Below are positions 27,342 to 35,341 of a stretch of DNA of 36,901 nt, piece by piece. The stretch is from Comamonadaceae bacterium. GTDB taxonomy: Bacteria; Pseudomonadota; Gammaproteobacteria; Burkholderiales; Burkholderiaceae_C. The stretch's first letter is position 1; each line of letters opens with the position of its first letter. The stretch covers positions 1-36,901 of the forward strand of contig CANFWI010000031.1 of assembly GCA_947450675.1 (NCBI GenBank), in the 5' to 3' direction. The notes under the pieces were generated by a model, which saw only the letters and a program-made list of their open reading frames with translations, had not been told where the DNA came from and searched no databases. A program made the translations under genes and the position numbers.

Positions 27342-28142
27342 TTAATTGAATGACTGTTTGGGGTTGCGGTTGAGACGGCCAGTTGCTGGACCCGCCTTGA
27401 AAAATAGGCGCTTCAGTTGGGCATCTTTGTTCAACTCTTTTTCGTGCACGACGAAGGCCATGCTGTCGTCTGTAGGCGGCCGAATAATCGCCAAGGATGC
27501 GACGCAGCCAGACGGTGAAGTCACAGGAAAGATCGCCGCATGCGCGGCCACTGGGTTCAAGCGAGAGTCGTCGGGCGTGTCGAGCGCGACCTCCCAATAG
27601 CCAAGCGCATGAGCGCTCAGCCGAAGCCGTGGATGCTTGGCAGACAGGCCTGTTCCGGCGGCTTTCCAAAAAGCCTCCAGCGCTGTCCAATAGTCATAAA
27701 AGCCATTCGCTTCTGATGAGCTCCGCTCGGGCAGAACCAAGAAGGGCTCCAACAAGGTCAGGTCTGCCGGGCCAGCGGCAACGATTTCTGCATCGACACC
27801 GACAGCGGCGTCTGAAGATGCAGCGAACAGAACACCCTCCCGGGTGTGTGAATGGCTGAAATAAATGCGCCGGTGAAGGGGCTTGATGAGCTGAGGTTGA
27901 CCATTGTGATCATCCCGAAATACCAGGGCGCCTGGCTGCTCATCAAGTAACTCCGCGAGCGCCAAACGACGCAAACCGTGGGCCAGAACGTAAGCCTTGC
28001 GATCAACTTCAAATCTGAATCCGAAAGCCACAGAGCGCTCGGACAAGTCCAGCGATTTCGTCAGCGCACGCCATTGCGCATGAGAAACATCAACGGGACT
28101 GGCCCTCCAAAGCTGAACTTCGCATCTCTTTTTGACAAGCAC
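27342..28142 (-). CDS. 4'-phosphopantetheinyl transferase, Sfp type
   Basis: This is a roughly 266-residue holo-carrier synthase, which moves the phosphopantetheine arm from CoA to carrier serines; the targets would be the two carriers encoded downstream. The first family motif GVDAE is near residue 113 and the second lies near residue 155 as WTALEAFWK. The Glu and last Lys are kept, while a Leu sits where Sfp has Lys. SHSHTREG matches the usual SHS segment. I chose the GTG at 28142 because GGAGAG lies 4 nt upstream; a TTG 30 nt further out is possible. It is the first gene of the operon, with 22 bp to the NRPS gene, and reads left like both synthases. Confidence 0.88.
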   Translation of the reverse strand: MLVKKRCEVQLWRASPVDVSHAQWRALTKSLDLSERSVAFGFRFEVDRKAYVLAHGLRRLALAELLDEQPGALVFRDDHNGQPQLIKPLHRRIYFSHSHTREGVLFAASSDAAVGVDAEIVAAGPADLTLLEPFLVLPERSSSEANGFYDYWTALEAFWKAAGTGLSAKHPRLRLSAHALGYWEVALDTPDDSRLNPVAAHAAIFPVTSPSGCVASLAIIRPPTDDSMAFVVHEKELNKDAQLKRLFFKAGPATGRLNRNPKQSFN

Positions 28143-28344
28143 ACCACTCTCCACGCCAGCGTAAAAGCACAATGCAGACGCAACAGATCAAGAAGTGGGC
28201 AGACCACCCTTGACCTCGTGCGAATGAGAGTAGCTATTACCGATGGCTGGATGCAGAATCTTTGTAGGATAACGAGCGCAATCCGTGCACGCCATGCCCG
28301 GAAAAATGCCAGCAGCCGAGCGTTCAGCGCTCAGTCAAGCTTTT

Positions 28345-28779
28345 TCAAGGCTTGATATAAGCGTAGGCTTCGCGCGCTTGCAACCGAGCAATACGGACCA
28401 CGCCCGACGGCGTGAAGTCAGCATCCATGATGAATTGATCTTTCTTGAGGCCTCTATTTTTCAAGGTGATTTCGCAGACTTCAAAGCGCACATTGCGTGC
28501 CTTCAGAGCCGAGACCAAAGAGGCATAGTCAATATTTGGATTGGCTTTGTCTTTGGCACCTTCAAGCAAAAAATCAACCCCCTCGGCATGCGTCACGACG
28601 ATGATCTGGGTGTCGGGCGCCTCGTCTAGATGATTGCGAATATTACGCAGCGCTTTGGTGGCCTGTTGAGCCGCGTTGTCGATGTGATAAACCACCTTGT
28701 CACCAGCGGCCTGTGCCATCGTACCGGCCACCAGGCACGTGCAGATAAGCAGTTTTTTAAGCATTGAACCCATCGCCAT
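28345..28779 (-). CDS. Secreted DsrE-family protein
   Basis: This 144-residue protein has an N-terminal signal peptide (KKLLICTCLVAGTMAQA, cleavage near AQA/AG) and a DsrE-like domain. The domain is seen as KVVYHID at the first strand, the helix with KALRNIRNHLDE, IIVVTHAEGVDFLLEG, and ALKARNVRFEVCEITLKNRG with its single Cys near residue 103. DsrE relatives handle sulfur in the cytoplasm, whereas exported ones like this are often seen near sulfur or respiratory genes; function here is unknown. AAGG stands 7 nt before the ATG at 28779. It reads away from the ArnT-like gene; a 191-bp gap between them may hold both promoters. Confidence 0.78.
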   Translation of the reverse strand: MAMGSMLKKLLICTCLVAGTMAQAAGDKVVYHIDNAAQQATKALRNIRNHLDEAPDTQIIVVTHAEGVDFLLEGAKDKANPNIDYASLVSALKARNVRFEVCEITLKNRGLKKDQFIMDADFTPSGVVRIARLQAREAYAYIKP

Positions 28780-28970
28780 ATTGAAACCTTGTGTGAGACT
28801 CGTCCAAAAGTGGGCGATATTTTTCCGACAGAACAGTCTATCAGTTAGACCTTATATGCCGCCCGCCTTAGCCTTGATGTGGACGGCTCAGTTGGTTCGG
28901 CTATGCTCATGCAGCCGGTGCACCAGTGACCTGCTATTTTGCCCATCATTCACACTCGATTGTTTTGTTT

Positions 28971-30548
28971 ATGCGTCCTTTGACTGAGTCCAAAAAGCAC
29001 TGGCTGACGATGGCCGCCCTGTGGTGCTTCTTGCTCATTTTGGCGGCCCTGAGACCGATGGCGCTACCCGACGAGGGCCGTTATGCAGAGGTGAGCCGGT
29101 GGATGCTGGTTTCCGGCGACTGGCTCGCACCGCGGCTGGACGGATTGCCGTTCTTTCACAAACCGCCGCTGCTGCATTGGCTGCAATCCATCACTTTCAC
29201 AATCACCGGCGTGAGCGTCTGGGCGGCGCGACTCGTGCCCGCCTTGCACGCAGGCTTGATGCTGACAGGCATCTATTGGGCGACCCGAAAAATTGCCGGT
29301 CAAGCCACCGCTGGCCGAGCCCTGCTGATGTTCGGCAGCAGCCTGACTTTTCTTTTTGCCGGTCAGTTCATCAACCACGACATTCTTGTCGCCACCTGGA
29401 TCAGCGCCGCCATCGGCTGCTTTGCTTTTGCCTTCATGGACAGCAAAACCGACGGCCAAGTGGATGCCGGCTGGGCACGTGCTGGATTTGTCGCTTGCGG
29501 CTTGGCGGTTCTGAGCAAGGGATTGATTGGCTTGGTCTTGCCGGGCATGGTCATTTTCTTTTGGCTGGTCTGGACCCGCCAGTTCGGCAAAGTTTGGCGT
29601 CTGCCTTGGGTCAGCGGCCTGCTGCTGTTTGCAGCGATTGCCTTGCCTTGGTTTGTAATGGCTCAGCTGAAGTACCCCGGTTTTTTTGACTACATCATCA
29701 TCAAGCAACACTTCGCGCGTTACACCGCGAGCACCTTCAACAGCGTGTACCCGTGGTGGTTTTACCTGATGGCCTTGGCGGTCTTGTTTTTCCCTTGGTG
29801 TGTCTTTAGCCTCGTCCCTCTGTTGCCAACAATACGCCTGAGGTCTCCGACGGCCAGCGGCCCCATCAAAGTATGGACGTCTCTCTGCTGGGTTTGGTTG
29901 CTGAGCGTACTCATCTTTTTCTCGCTGCCCAGTTCCAAGCTGCTGGGCTATATCTTGCCAGCCGTGCCGCCGCTGGCGATGCTGGCCGCCATGGGCTGGG
30001 ACAACATCATGCGGCAGGTCAAACATAGCCAACGCTGGTTTTGGGCGATCATGATTTTGAACTTAACGTTCGCACTGGTTGGCAGCCTCTTCTCCATGAA
30101 GCACACATCCGACGCATTGAGCCGCGATGTGGCGGCAGTGCTGGCCTGCGAGGCATCCCCTAATGACACCATTTACGCGCTAGACGCATATCCATACGAC
30201 TTGCCGTTTTACCTGCAAGTCACCCGTCCCTTGGTGGTCATCAGTGACTGGCCGAATTTGCGCGCCCATGTGGGCGACAGCTGGCAGCGAGAGTTGTTTG
30301 AAAGCGCTGATTTTGACCCTGTCGCTGCACAGTCGCTGCAAACACCTGCGCAGCTGGCAGAGGCCAAAAATCAGCCCGGTCGCTGGTTGCTGGTCCCTGT
30401 TGGAGGGGACAACAACGCCGCCACAGCCGGCTGGACATTTGTTTTCAAAGGCATCGGCTGGACTCTTTGGCGCTCAAGCCCTGAGGCTGAACAAACACCT
30501 TCATCCGCTGCGACTGCACCCAAAGGTTTGCCCGGCTGCAAAAAATAA
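28971..30548 (+). CDS. ArnT-like glycosyltransferase, GT39/PMT_2 family (GT-C fold)
   Basis: This 525-residue integral membrane enzyme uses a lipid-linked sugar donor on the periplasmic face. The conserved loop LPDEGRYAEVSRWMLVSGDW near residues 35-54 (Asp-Glu pair) followed by FHKPPLLHW near residue 64 is the hallmark of the ArnT/PMT_2 group. About eleven transmembrane segments follow, then a soluble C-terminal domain from about residue 385. In ArnT, aminoarabinose is moved to lipid A, but many homologues act on other acceptors, and no arn genes are nearby. I chose the ATG at 28971; the more upstream reading is unsupported. It stands apart from the operon to its left and is convergent with the next gene, with 23 bp between stops. 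Confidence 0.85.
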   Translation: MRPLTESKKHWLTMAALWCFLLILAALRPMALPDEGRYAEVSRWMLVSGDWLAPRLDGLPFFHKPPLLHWLQSITFTITGVSVWAARLVPALHAGLMLTGIYWATRKIAGQATAGRALLMFGSSLTFLFAGQFINHDILVATWISAAIGCFAFAFMDSKTDGQVDAGWARAGFVACGLAVLSKGLIGLVLPGMVIFFWLVWTRQFGKVWRLPWVSGLLLFAAIALPWFVMAQLKYPGFFDYIIIKQHFARYTASTFNSVYPWWFYLMALAVLFFPWCVFSLVPLLPTIRLRSPTASGPIKVWTSLCWVWLLSVLIFFSLPSSKLLGYILPAVPPLAMLAAMGWDNIMRQVKHSQRWFWAIMILNLTFALVGSLFSMKHTSDALSRDVAAVLACEASPNDTIYALDAYPYDLPFYLQVTRPLVVISDWPNLRAHVGDSWQRELFESADFDPVAAQSLQTPAQLAEAKNQPGRWLLVPVGGDNNAATAGWTFVFKGIGWTLWRSSPEAEQTPSSAATAPKGLPGCKK

Positions 30549-30571
30549 CAGGGGCGACGCAGCTCTTGATG

Positions 30572-31447
30572 TCAACGTTGACGCAATGCACGCCTCAACT
30601 CTGCGGATTGAATCGTCGCGACATCAAAAGCAGGTTGCTCCACTGATTGATTCACGGCTTTTTTCAAAAATCGAATCGACTCTTGGTTCACCGTTTCACG
30701 CTCGTTGTCGACCGTGATCATGTGGTAGCTGTCACCCAGGTAGATGAACTCTTTGTCTTTGGAGGCAATATGCTCATAGACCCATTCCGCGTTGCGCATG
30801 TGAACCGTTTCATCATCTGCGGCATGGATCAGCAGCGTCGGACAATCGATGGCGTTGACATTCGCCCTGGCTTCTTTGATCAGCCGCTTGCCTTGCTCCA
30901 CATAGGCAAATGAAAGCACATCGGCACCCATTTCTGAGATCTGATCTTTCGCCAAAGCACGCTTGATCATGGCCCGCATCTCTGGATTTTTAACGCCATA
31001 AGGCTCAGCTTCTGCGTAGCGATAACGACTTGCGAAAGGCACCCATTTCGAAAAGCTCAGCATAAAGTTATACCAAGGCATAGCCCAGCCGTCGTAGGCC
31101 ATCGCTGTCGACAAAAGAACCAAACCGTTGACTTGCTCCCTTTGAGCCAACACCATGGCCAAAGTGGCTCCCATCGACAAGCCGACGACTGAGACCGTTG
31201 TGTATTTTTTTTGCAAGTCCCAAAGGACGATTTGCACGTGTGCAAGCCATTCCGACCACTCACCGCACTCCGTTCCAAAACAGTATTTTGGGATGCTGGG
31301 TGCGCATACAGAAAACCCTTGACTGTGCACATCCTTGGCAAGCCTCGACAGCTCCAAAGGGCTGGAACGCAAGCCGTGTAACATCAATACACAATGCTCC
31401 CCGGCAACGAGGTTGATGTCTTCTGGCAGTTTTAGTGAATCACTCAT
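30572..31447 (-). CDS. Alpha/beta hydrolase (carboxylesterase/lysophospholipase-like)
   Basis: This 291-residue cytoplasmic hydrolase has the full triad of the fold. The nucleophile elbow is GLSMGA (Ser near residue 96), Asp is in LIHAADDETV near residue 210 and His in SYHMIT near residue 240, with the oxyanion strand LMLHGLRSS near residue 25. The compact form and MLHG-RSSP start resemble bacterial carboxylesterases and monoacylglycerol lipases such as Est30. Substrate is unknown. Its start codon overlaps that of the divergent DUF4118 gene within a CATG at 31445-31448, leaving no private upstream region; promoters must lie inside the neighbouring genes. Confidence 0.87.
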   Translation of the reverse strand: MSDSLKLPEDINLVAGEHCVLMLHGLRSSPLELSRLAKDVHSQGFSVCAPSIPKYCFGTECGEWSEWLAHVQIVLWDLQKKYTTVSVVGLSMGATLAMVLAQREQVNGLVLLSTAMAYDGWAMPWYNFMLSFSKWVPFASRYRYAEAEPYGVKNPEMRAMIKRALAKDQISEMGADVLSFAYVEQGKRLIKEARANVNAIDCPTLLIHAADDETVHMRNAEWVYEHIASKDKEFIYLGDSYHMITVDNERETVNQESIRFLKKAVNQSVEQPAFDVATIQSAELRRALRQR

Positions 31448-32240
31448 GCGTATTAAAAATTCAAAGTCTTGGGTCAGCTATTCGTTCAGCCACGCGTTGC
31501 TCGGCTCGGTGATGTTACTACTCGCGGCATTCATCATCAGGGCGGTGCTGAACCCCTACATTCAGCCCTATGCGCCGTTTCATTTTTTCATCGTCTCGTG
31601 TCTGCTCATAGCCTACTTTTACGGCTACAAACCAGCGCTGCTTGGTGTCATGGTCAGCGCGTTGATTGGCAACTTTTTTTTCGTCAAACCTTACGGTGAT
31701 TTTGGTGCTGTATCGCTGTCAGATGTGATTCAATTTTTGACATTTTCAGCGGTTGCCCTCCTCGCGATATTTTTCATTGAGCAATTACAGCGAACCGTGT
31801 ACGCCCTCAACACGAGCGTCAAAATCATGGCTTCGCGGCAAAACATTTCATTACAGCGCGAAAACGATCGCTTGTACTTTGCAAAAAAACAAAGTCAATC
31901 TTGGGCCATTCTGGAAGAAATATTGACCGACTTTGATGAACTTCTTTGTCTTCAATATGGCGCTAAAAATCTTCAGTTTGAGCCCCTTTTTCTGAAACTT
32001 TCACACAGTACCCAGCATTTTTTTGTTGGCGATGAATGGCTCGAATTGATTCATCCAGATGATGCCCCATCCTTGTTGGCCGCCTTAGACTTCGTTAGCA
32101 CGGATTCGGTCAAGAAAGTCACGTTGCGGTTTTCTCAAGACCCACTAGCAAGGCAACATGCCGTGCTGGTTGAAAGCTACGCCTTCATGAACCAGACCTT
32201 GAAAGTTGTGCGTCTTGAGAAAAAACTTCTTGATGTTTAA
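31446..32240 (+). CDS. DUF4118 membrane protein with PAS-like C-terminus, no kinase
   Basis: This 264-residue protein has an N-terminal DUF4118 four-helix membrane module like that of KdpD-type sensor kinases: hydrophobic spans at about residues 18-35, 45-60, 63-80 and 95-115, with YGYKPALLGVMVSALIGNFFFV and the PYGDFG loop. A coiled-coil-like linker follows, then a PAS-like segment with WLELIHPDDAPSL near residue 200. No histidine kinase or other output domain follows, so it may be a partial or accessory sensor. I chose the ATG at 31446; it overlaps the divergent hydrolase start. The next gene starts inside its last codons (ATGTTTAA), so they are coupled. Confidence 0.72.
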   Translation: MRIKNSKSWVSYSFSHALLGSVMLLLAAFIIRAVLNPYIQPYAPFHFFIVSCLLIAYFYGYKPALLGVMVSALIGNFFFVKPYGDFGAVSLSDVIQFLTFSAVALLAIFFIEQLQRTVYALNTSVKIMASRQNISLQRENDRLYFAKKQSQSWAILEEILTDFDELLCLQYGAKNLQFEPLFLKLSHSTQHFFVGDEWLELIHPDDAPSLLAALDFVSTDSVKKVTLRFSQDPLARQHAVLVESYAFMNQTLKVVRLEKKLLDV

Positions 32241-33015
32241 GAAAGAAATCATCTTTGCATTTGTATGCTGTGCCGTCATTTCTGTTGCTCACGCAGACGA
32301 ATCCAAAGATGCGGCAAAGCTCGAAGCCACCTATGGATTCAGTCGCAGCAACCAGTCTTTGATCAACGGTGTTTTGATCAATTACAAGACCGATCCAACG
32401 CTCAATCTGGCCTACGAAAACACCCGATGGTTTGCCAGCATACAAAATGGGCTGGGTGCTTGGTTGGTTCATCATGACCAACTCAAATCAGGCCTTTCCA
32501 TCAACTACATGATGGGGCGCAATGAGTCGGCGGACAAGCGTTACGCAGGCATGGGAAATGTGTCCGGCACGGCAATGGCTTACCTGTGGGGTGAGTGGCA
32601 GCCTATCAAAGACGCCATCACGATCTACGCCAATTACGGCAATTCATTGAGTGACGCTGACGCGGCGCTAGGCCAATGGGGCATGACCTTGGGTTTACCG
32701 CTGGCAGACAAACTAAACGTTTTTCTGGATCACTCGCGCAGTTGGGGAAGTCGCCAGTACCTTCAAAAATACTACGGCGTCACGATGTCGCAGTCCATTT
32801 CCTCAGGCTACCGAGAATTCATGCCCAGCGGCTCTGGCGCTCTGTACCAAAACACCCAAATTGGGTTGGTCATAGAGGCCCGCAAGGACGTTGATGTGAT
32901 CATTGGGTATGGCAAGTCGACGGCCTCTGGCGCACTCATGAACAGCCCCATGCTTCAGAAGCAATCACAACCCATCTCAACCTTCGTCCTGAATCAGCGC
33001 TTCAATTTAAATTAA
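32233..33015 (+). CDS. MipA/OmpV-type outer membrane protein
   Basis: This 260-residue protein has a signal peptide (KKEIIFAFVCCAVISV, cleavage near AHA/DES) and a barrel-like body rich in alternating strands. The KYYGVTMSQSISSGYREFMPSG segment near residues 185-205 is the MipA/OmpV signature, and it ends in an aromatic-bearing strand (LNQRFNLN). MipA scaffolds murein-synthesis enzymes and OmpV relatives are linked to porin-like or adhesion roles; no specific role can be read here. The start ATG lies inside the last codons of the DUF4118 gene with an 8-nt overlap. A membrane sensor and outer membrane protein pair encoded this tightly suggests a joint envelope function. Confidence 0.75.
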   Translation: MFKKEIIFAFVCCAVISVAHADESKDAAKLEATYGFSRSNQSLINGVLINYKTDPTLNLAYENTRWFASIQNGLGAWLVHHDQLKSGLSINYMMGRNESADKRYAGMGNVSGTAMAYLWGEWQPIKDAITIYANYGNSLSDADAALGQWGMTLGLPLADKLNVFLDHSRSWGSRQYLQKYYGVTMSQSISSGYREFMPSGSGALYQNTQIGLVIEARKDVDVIIGYGKSTASGALMNSPMLQKQSQPISTFVLNQRFNLN

Positions 33016-33054
33016 CGCCGATCTGAATCAAAAGATCAAAGTAACGCCCGTGAT

Positions 33055-33366
33055 TACCCCCAGTGAAATCAGCACTGCGAAATCCACTGGCTGCGCGGTA
33101 GTCAAGCACCCATCAGGACACCCAAGTATTTTTCAGCTTGTCGCCTCAATCCGCCACTTGGTGTTCACTCTCCGCCTTTGAGCGTCCTGCTTTTCTTCTT
33201 CGCCAACTGCTTGGTGTTGTCCGGCGAGATCACTCGCCCAACATGGTCAGAATCAACTCAATCTCGTCGAGGCGTTCTTTCCCCACTTTCGCTAACCAGC
33301 GTTTGAAGGGCTCGGCCTTAGGGCAGGAAATCGACTGGATCAAGCGAAAGATACCCTGAGTGTTCC
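33055..33366. repeat. Copy A1 of a long imperfect direct repeat (internally deleted Bro-N gene region)
   Basis: This stretch matches 34634-35341 in the same orientation, beginning with TACCCCCxxTGAAATCAGC and running through the Bro-N gene. Two internal segments present in the other copy are missing here, one of about 115 bp and one of about 264 bp. The second deletion lies between short CTCAAT-TCG repeats, suggesting slippage. Flanking divergence suggests an old duplication. Confidence 0.85.
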
Positions 33367-33457
33367 AGCACTGGCGTTTCTGCCCTCCTCCCGCCGTCTC
33401 AAACGCCAGCGCAAGTGAAGCTGCACTTACAACTTGAAAGTTTGCTTGCATGTTCAC
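33165..33457 (-). pseudogene. Truncated Bro-N gene remnant
   Basis: A 75-residue reading frame survives (33457 to 33230). It contains the Bro-like core RLIQSISCPKAEPFKRWLA and KVGKERLDEIE, joined directly to LILTMLGE, which in the complete copy lies about 88 residues further on. This in-frame splice is the product of an internal deletion, and the remaining 3' part down to 33165 aligns with the other copy outside this frame. The N-terminus lacks the normal Bro-N opening. It starts across from the diguanylate cyclase start. Function is probably lost, although a short peptide could still be made. Confidence 0.7.
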
Positions 33458-34313
33458 AACGGCATTAAATATTCAAAAATCTAAAGTTGGAGTTGTCATC
33501 GTCCTGCTGAACCTCATGCACGAACTTACCCAATTAGCCGTGATCCTCGCGCTGTCCGTTGTACTGCAAACAGCGGCTGCCTTTATTGCCTTGCTACAGG
33601 TTGGCAAGATTGATGATCGTTACCGCACGGCTTGGCTTATTGTGGCGCTGGCTTTGGTCTTTATGGTGGAGCGCCGAATGGTGCCGCTATGGCGCCTCAT
33701 GGGTGTGGGCGAGGTCAGCAGTACGATGGACGCGCTATTTGGTTTGGTCATCTCTGTGCTGATGGTGGTAGGCATTTATGGCCTGACTGAATTGTTAACC
33801 GGCCTCAAGTCGAAGGCTGATACCGACGAGCTGACGGGTCTGCTTAATCGTCGGGCTGTACTTCACTCCGTCAATAACGAAATCGAAAGAACCGCAAGAG
33901 TTAACCGCCCAATTGCATTTTTGATGTACAACCTCGATCACTTCAAGGCCGTGAACGATAAGTATGGTCATACTGCCGGCGACATAGTTCTTCAATGCAT
34001 AGCCGAAATCGCGATCAATACCTTTCGTAAGATAGATACCATTGGACGCCTTGGTGGCGAGGAGTTCTTGGTCGTACTTCCGGAAAGTGATCAGGAAGCT
34101 GCAAGGGTTGCGGCCGAACGCTTTCGAAGTGCCGTAGCTGCACACAAATTTGTAGCTGGTTATCACCGAATTGGAGTCACTGTCAGTATTGGTGTGTTTG
34201 TACCTGCCGATGTAAGCACTAGTTTCGGCGTCCAGAATGTGCTCGACGCAGTAGACAAAGCACTCTACGCCGCTAAAAATGGTGGACGTAACCGGGTGGT
34301 GGTGCAGGTCTAA
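33450..34313 (+). CDS. Membrane-bound GGDEF-domain diguanylate cyclase
   Basis: This 287-residue protein has three probable membrane helices in the first 125 residues, then a GGDEF domain that would make cyclic di-GMP from two GTP. Catalytic features are intact: DTDELTGLLNRR near residue 130, FLMYNLDHFKAVND near residue 156, and RLGGEEF near residue 205. The I-site RKID stands five residues before GGEEF, so product inhibition is expected. No EAL domain is present. It lies between two Bro-N-type repeat copies, not next to the other envelope genes, and could be cargo of an inserted segment. Start choice is uncertain because no good ribosome site is seen before the ATG at 33450. Confidence 0.88.
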   Translation: MFTTALNIQKSKVGVVIVLLNLMHELTQLAVILALSVVLQTAAAFIALLQVGKIDDRYRTAWLIVALALVFMVERRMVPLWRLMGVGEVSSTMDALFGLVISVLMVVGIYGLTELLTGLKSKADTDELTGLLNRRAVLHSVNNEIERTARVNRPIAFLMYNLDHFKAVNDKYGHTAGDIVLQCIAEIAINTFRKIDTIGRLGGEEFLVVLPESDQEAARVAAERFRSAVAAHKFVAGYHRIGVTVSIGVFVPADVSTSFGVQNVLDAVDKALYAAKNGGRNRVVVQV

Positions 34314-34490
34314 AAAGGAGTTGGCTATCCGCCAATCGACACGTCGGAATAAGATGCGGCCGAATCTAACACCACTTCATTGATGAATGGCAACGATGTC
34401 GAGAGCAGTAAGACGTGGCTGGGTTCGCCCAACCTCTTTTTCACACCTTCGGCTGTAGCGGGAATTATTGAATGGGTGTGAGATACAGCT

Positions 34491-34570
34491 GTGAAGATCA
34501 AAATTCCAAAAAGCAAAAAGCCCATATAAATCAATGACTTATAAGGGCTTTGCATTCTGGAAGGCGGACG
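34491..34570. repeat. Diverged copy of the tRNA-Asp 3' end and downstream terminator (possible att remnant)
   Basis: This segment aligns over about 80 bp with 36541-36621, sharing GTGAAGxTCA, AAGCAAAAAGCCC, the hairpin right arm GGGCTTTGCATTCTGG and a short acceptor-stem stretch GCGGACG. The two copies are about 2.05 kb apart in the same orientation. Duplicated tRNA 3' ends at both sides of inserted DNA are the usual mark of integrase-type insertion; no integrase is encoded between them. Confidence 0.65.
34517..34551 (-). terminator. Orphan Rho-independent terminator-like hairpin
   Basis: AAAGCCC-A-TATAA pairs with TTATA-A-GGGCTTT across a 9-nt loop with a single A-A mismatch. On the minus strand it is followed by a run of T from 34519 to 34515. 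No tRNA remains directly upstream, so it seems left over from the duplication of the tRNA-Asp terminator. Confidence 0.5.
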
Positions 34571-34633
34571 TCTTACAGATCATCGGCTGCAGACCGCATT
34601 GATACTGCATTCTTTGATTCAAAAAAATCAGAG

Positions 34634-35341
34634 TACCCCCACTGAAATCAGCACTGCAAAACCTACGGACTGGGCGGTAGCGAGCACCCAACAGCACACC
34701 CAAGTATTTTTCAGCGTGTCGCCTCAATCCGCCACTTGGTGTTCACTCACCGCCTTTGAGCTTCCTGCTTTTCTTCACCGCCAACTGCTTGAAGTTGTCC
34801 GGCGAGATCACCGGCTTGCCGCTCTGCTTCTCAATGTCCTTGCGCGTGCGCCCGGCCACTGCGCCACCGTCTTTGGCATCTTTCTTGAGTTTTGGCATGC
34901 CCACGGAATCGCGGTCGCGGTGCAGCTTGGTCGTGGTGGCCTCGCCCAACATGGTCAGAATCAGCTCAATGTCGGTCATGTGGTCACACAGATTTTCGCG
35001 CGCCAAGGCTTTCACCTGCTTGTACTCTTCCACCTTAAGGGCAAAAGTGCCCTGCATGATCTCGTTGGTCAGGATGGCGAATTCTTGGCTGCTGGTCACG
35101 CCGCGCTCCTTCCACTCATCGGTCAGGTCTTGGCGCACCGCCATGCCGCGCAGGCGCTTGTCGATCCACTCTTTCGGGTAACCTTTTTTCTCGTACAGGT
35201 CTTGCATGCGGCCCATGGCCAGCTCAGGGTTTTCAATCTCGTCAAGGCGTTCTTTCCCCACTTTCGCCAGCCAACGCTTGAAGGGCTCAGCCTTGGGACT
35301 GGGGATGGACTGGATCAGGCGAAACAGACCCTCGGTGTTGG
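34634..35341. repeat. Copy A2 of the long imperfect direct repeat (complete Bro-N gene region)
   Basis: This is the undeleted partner of the repeat at 33055-33366, in the same orientation. It covers the gap before the Bro-N gene and most of its coding region. The diguanylate cyclase gene lies between the two copies. Confidence 0.85.

Larger units (their letters stand above)
34314..34633. other. Intergenic stretch with duplicated tRNA-Asp 3' flank
   Basis: No gene is supported here. A 76-codon open frame on the minus strand starts in the terminator-like hairpin and mirrors the false frame found beside tRNA-Asp, so I treat it as spurious. The part from 34491 to 34570 is a diverged copy of the tRNA-Asp 3' end and terminator. 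The rest shows no structure I can name. Confidence 0.5.

Noticed and set aside
28335..28357. Hairpin TCAAGC...GCTTGA at the end of the DsrE-like gene
   Set aside because: Only six pairs, overlapping the stop codon, and no convincing T-run; too weak to call a terminator.
34325..34555. 76-codon open frame on the minus strand
   Set aside because: It starts in the duplicated tRNA terminator and its first 30 residues mirror the false frame next to tRNA-Asp; no ribosome site or family.
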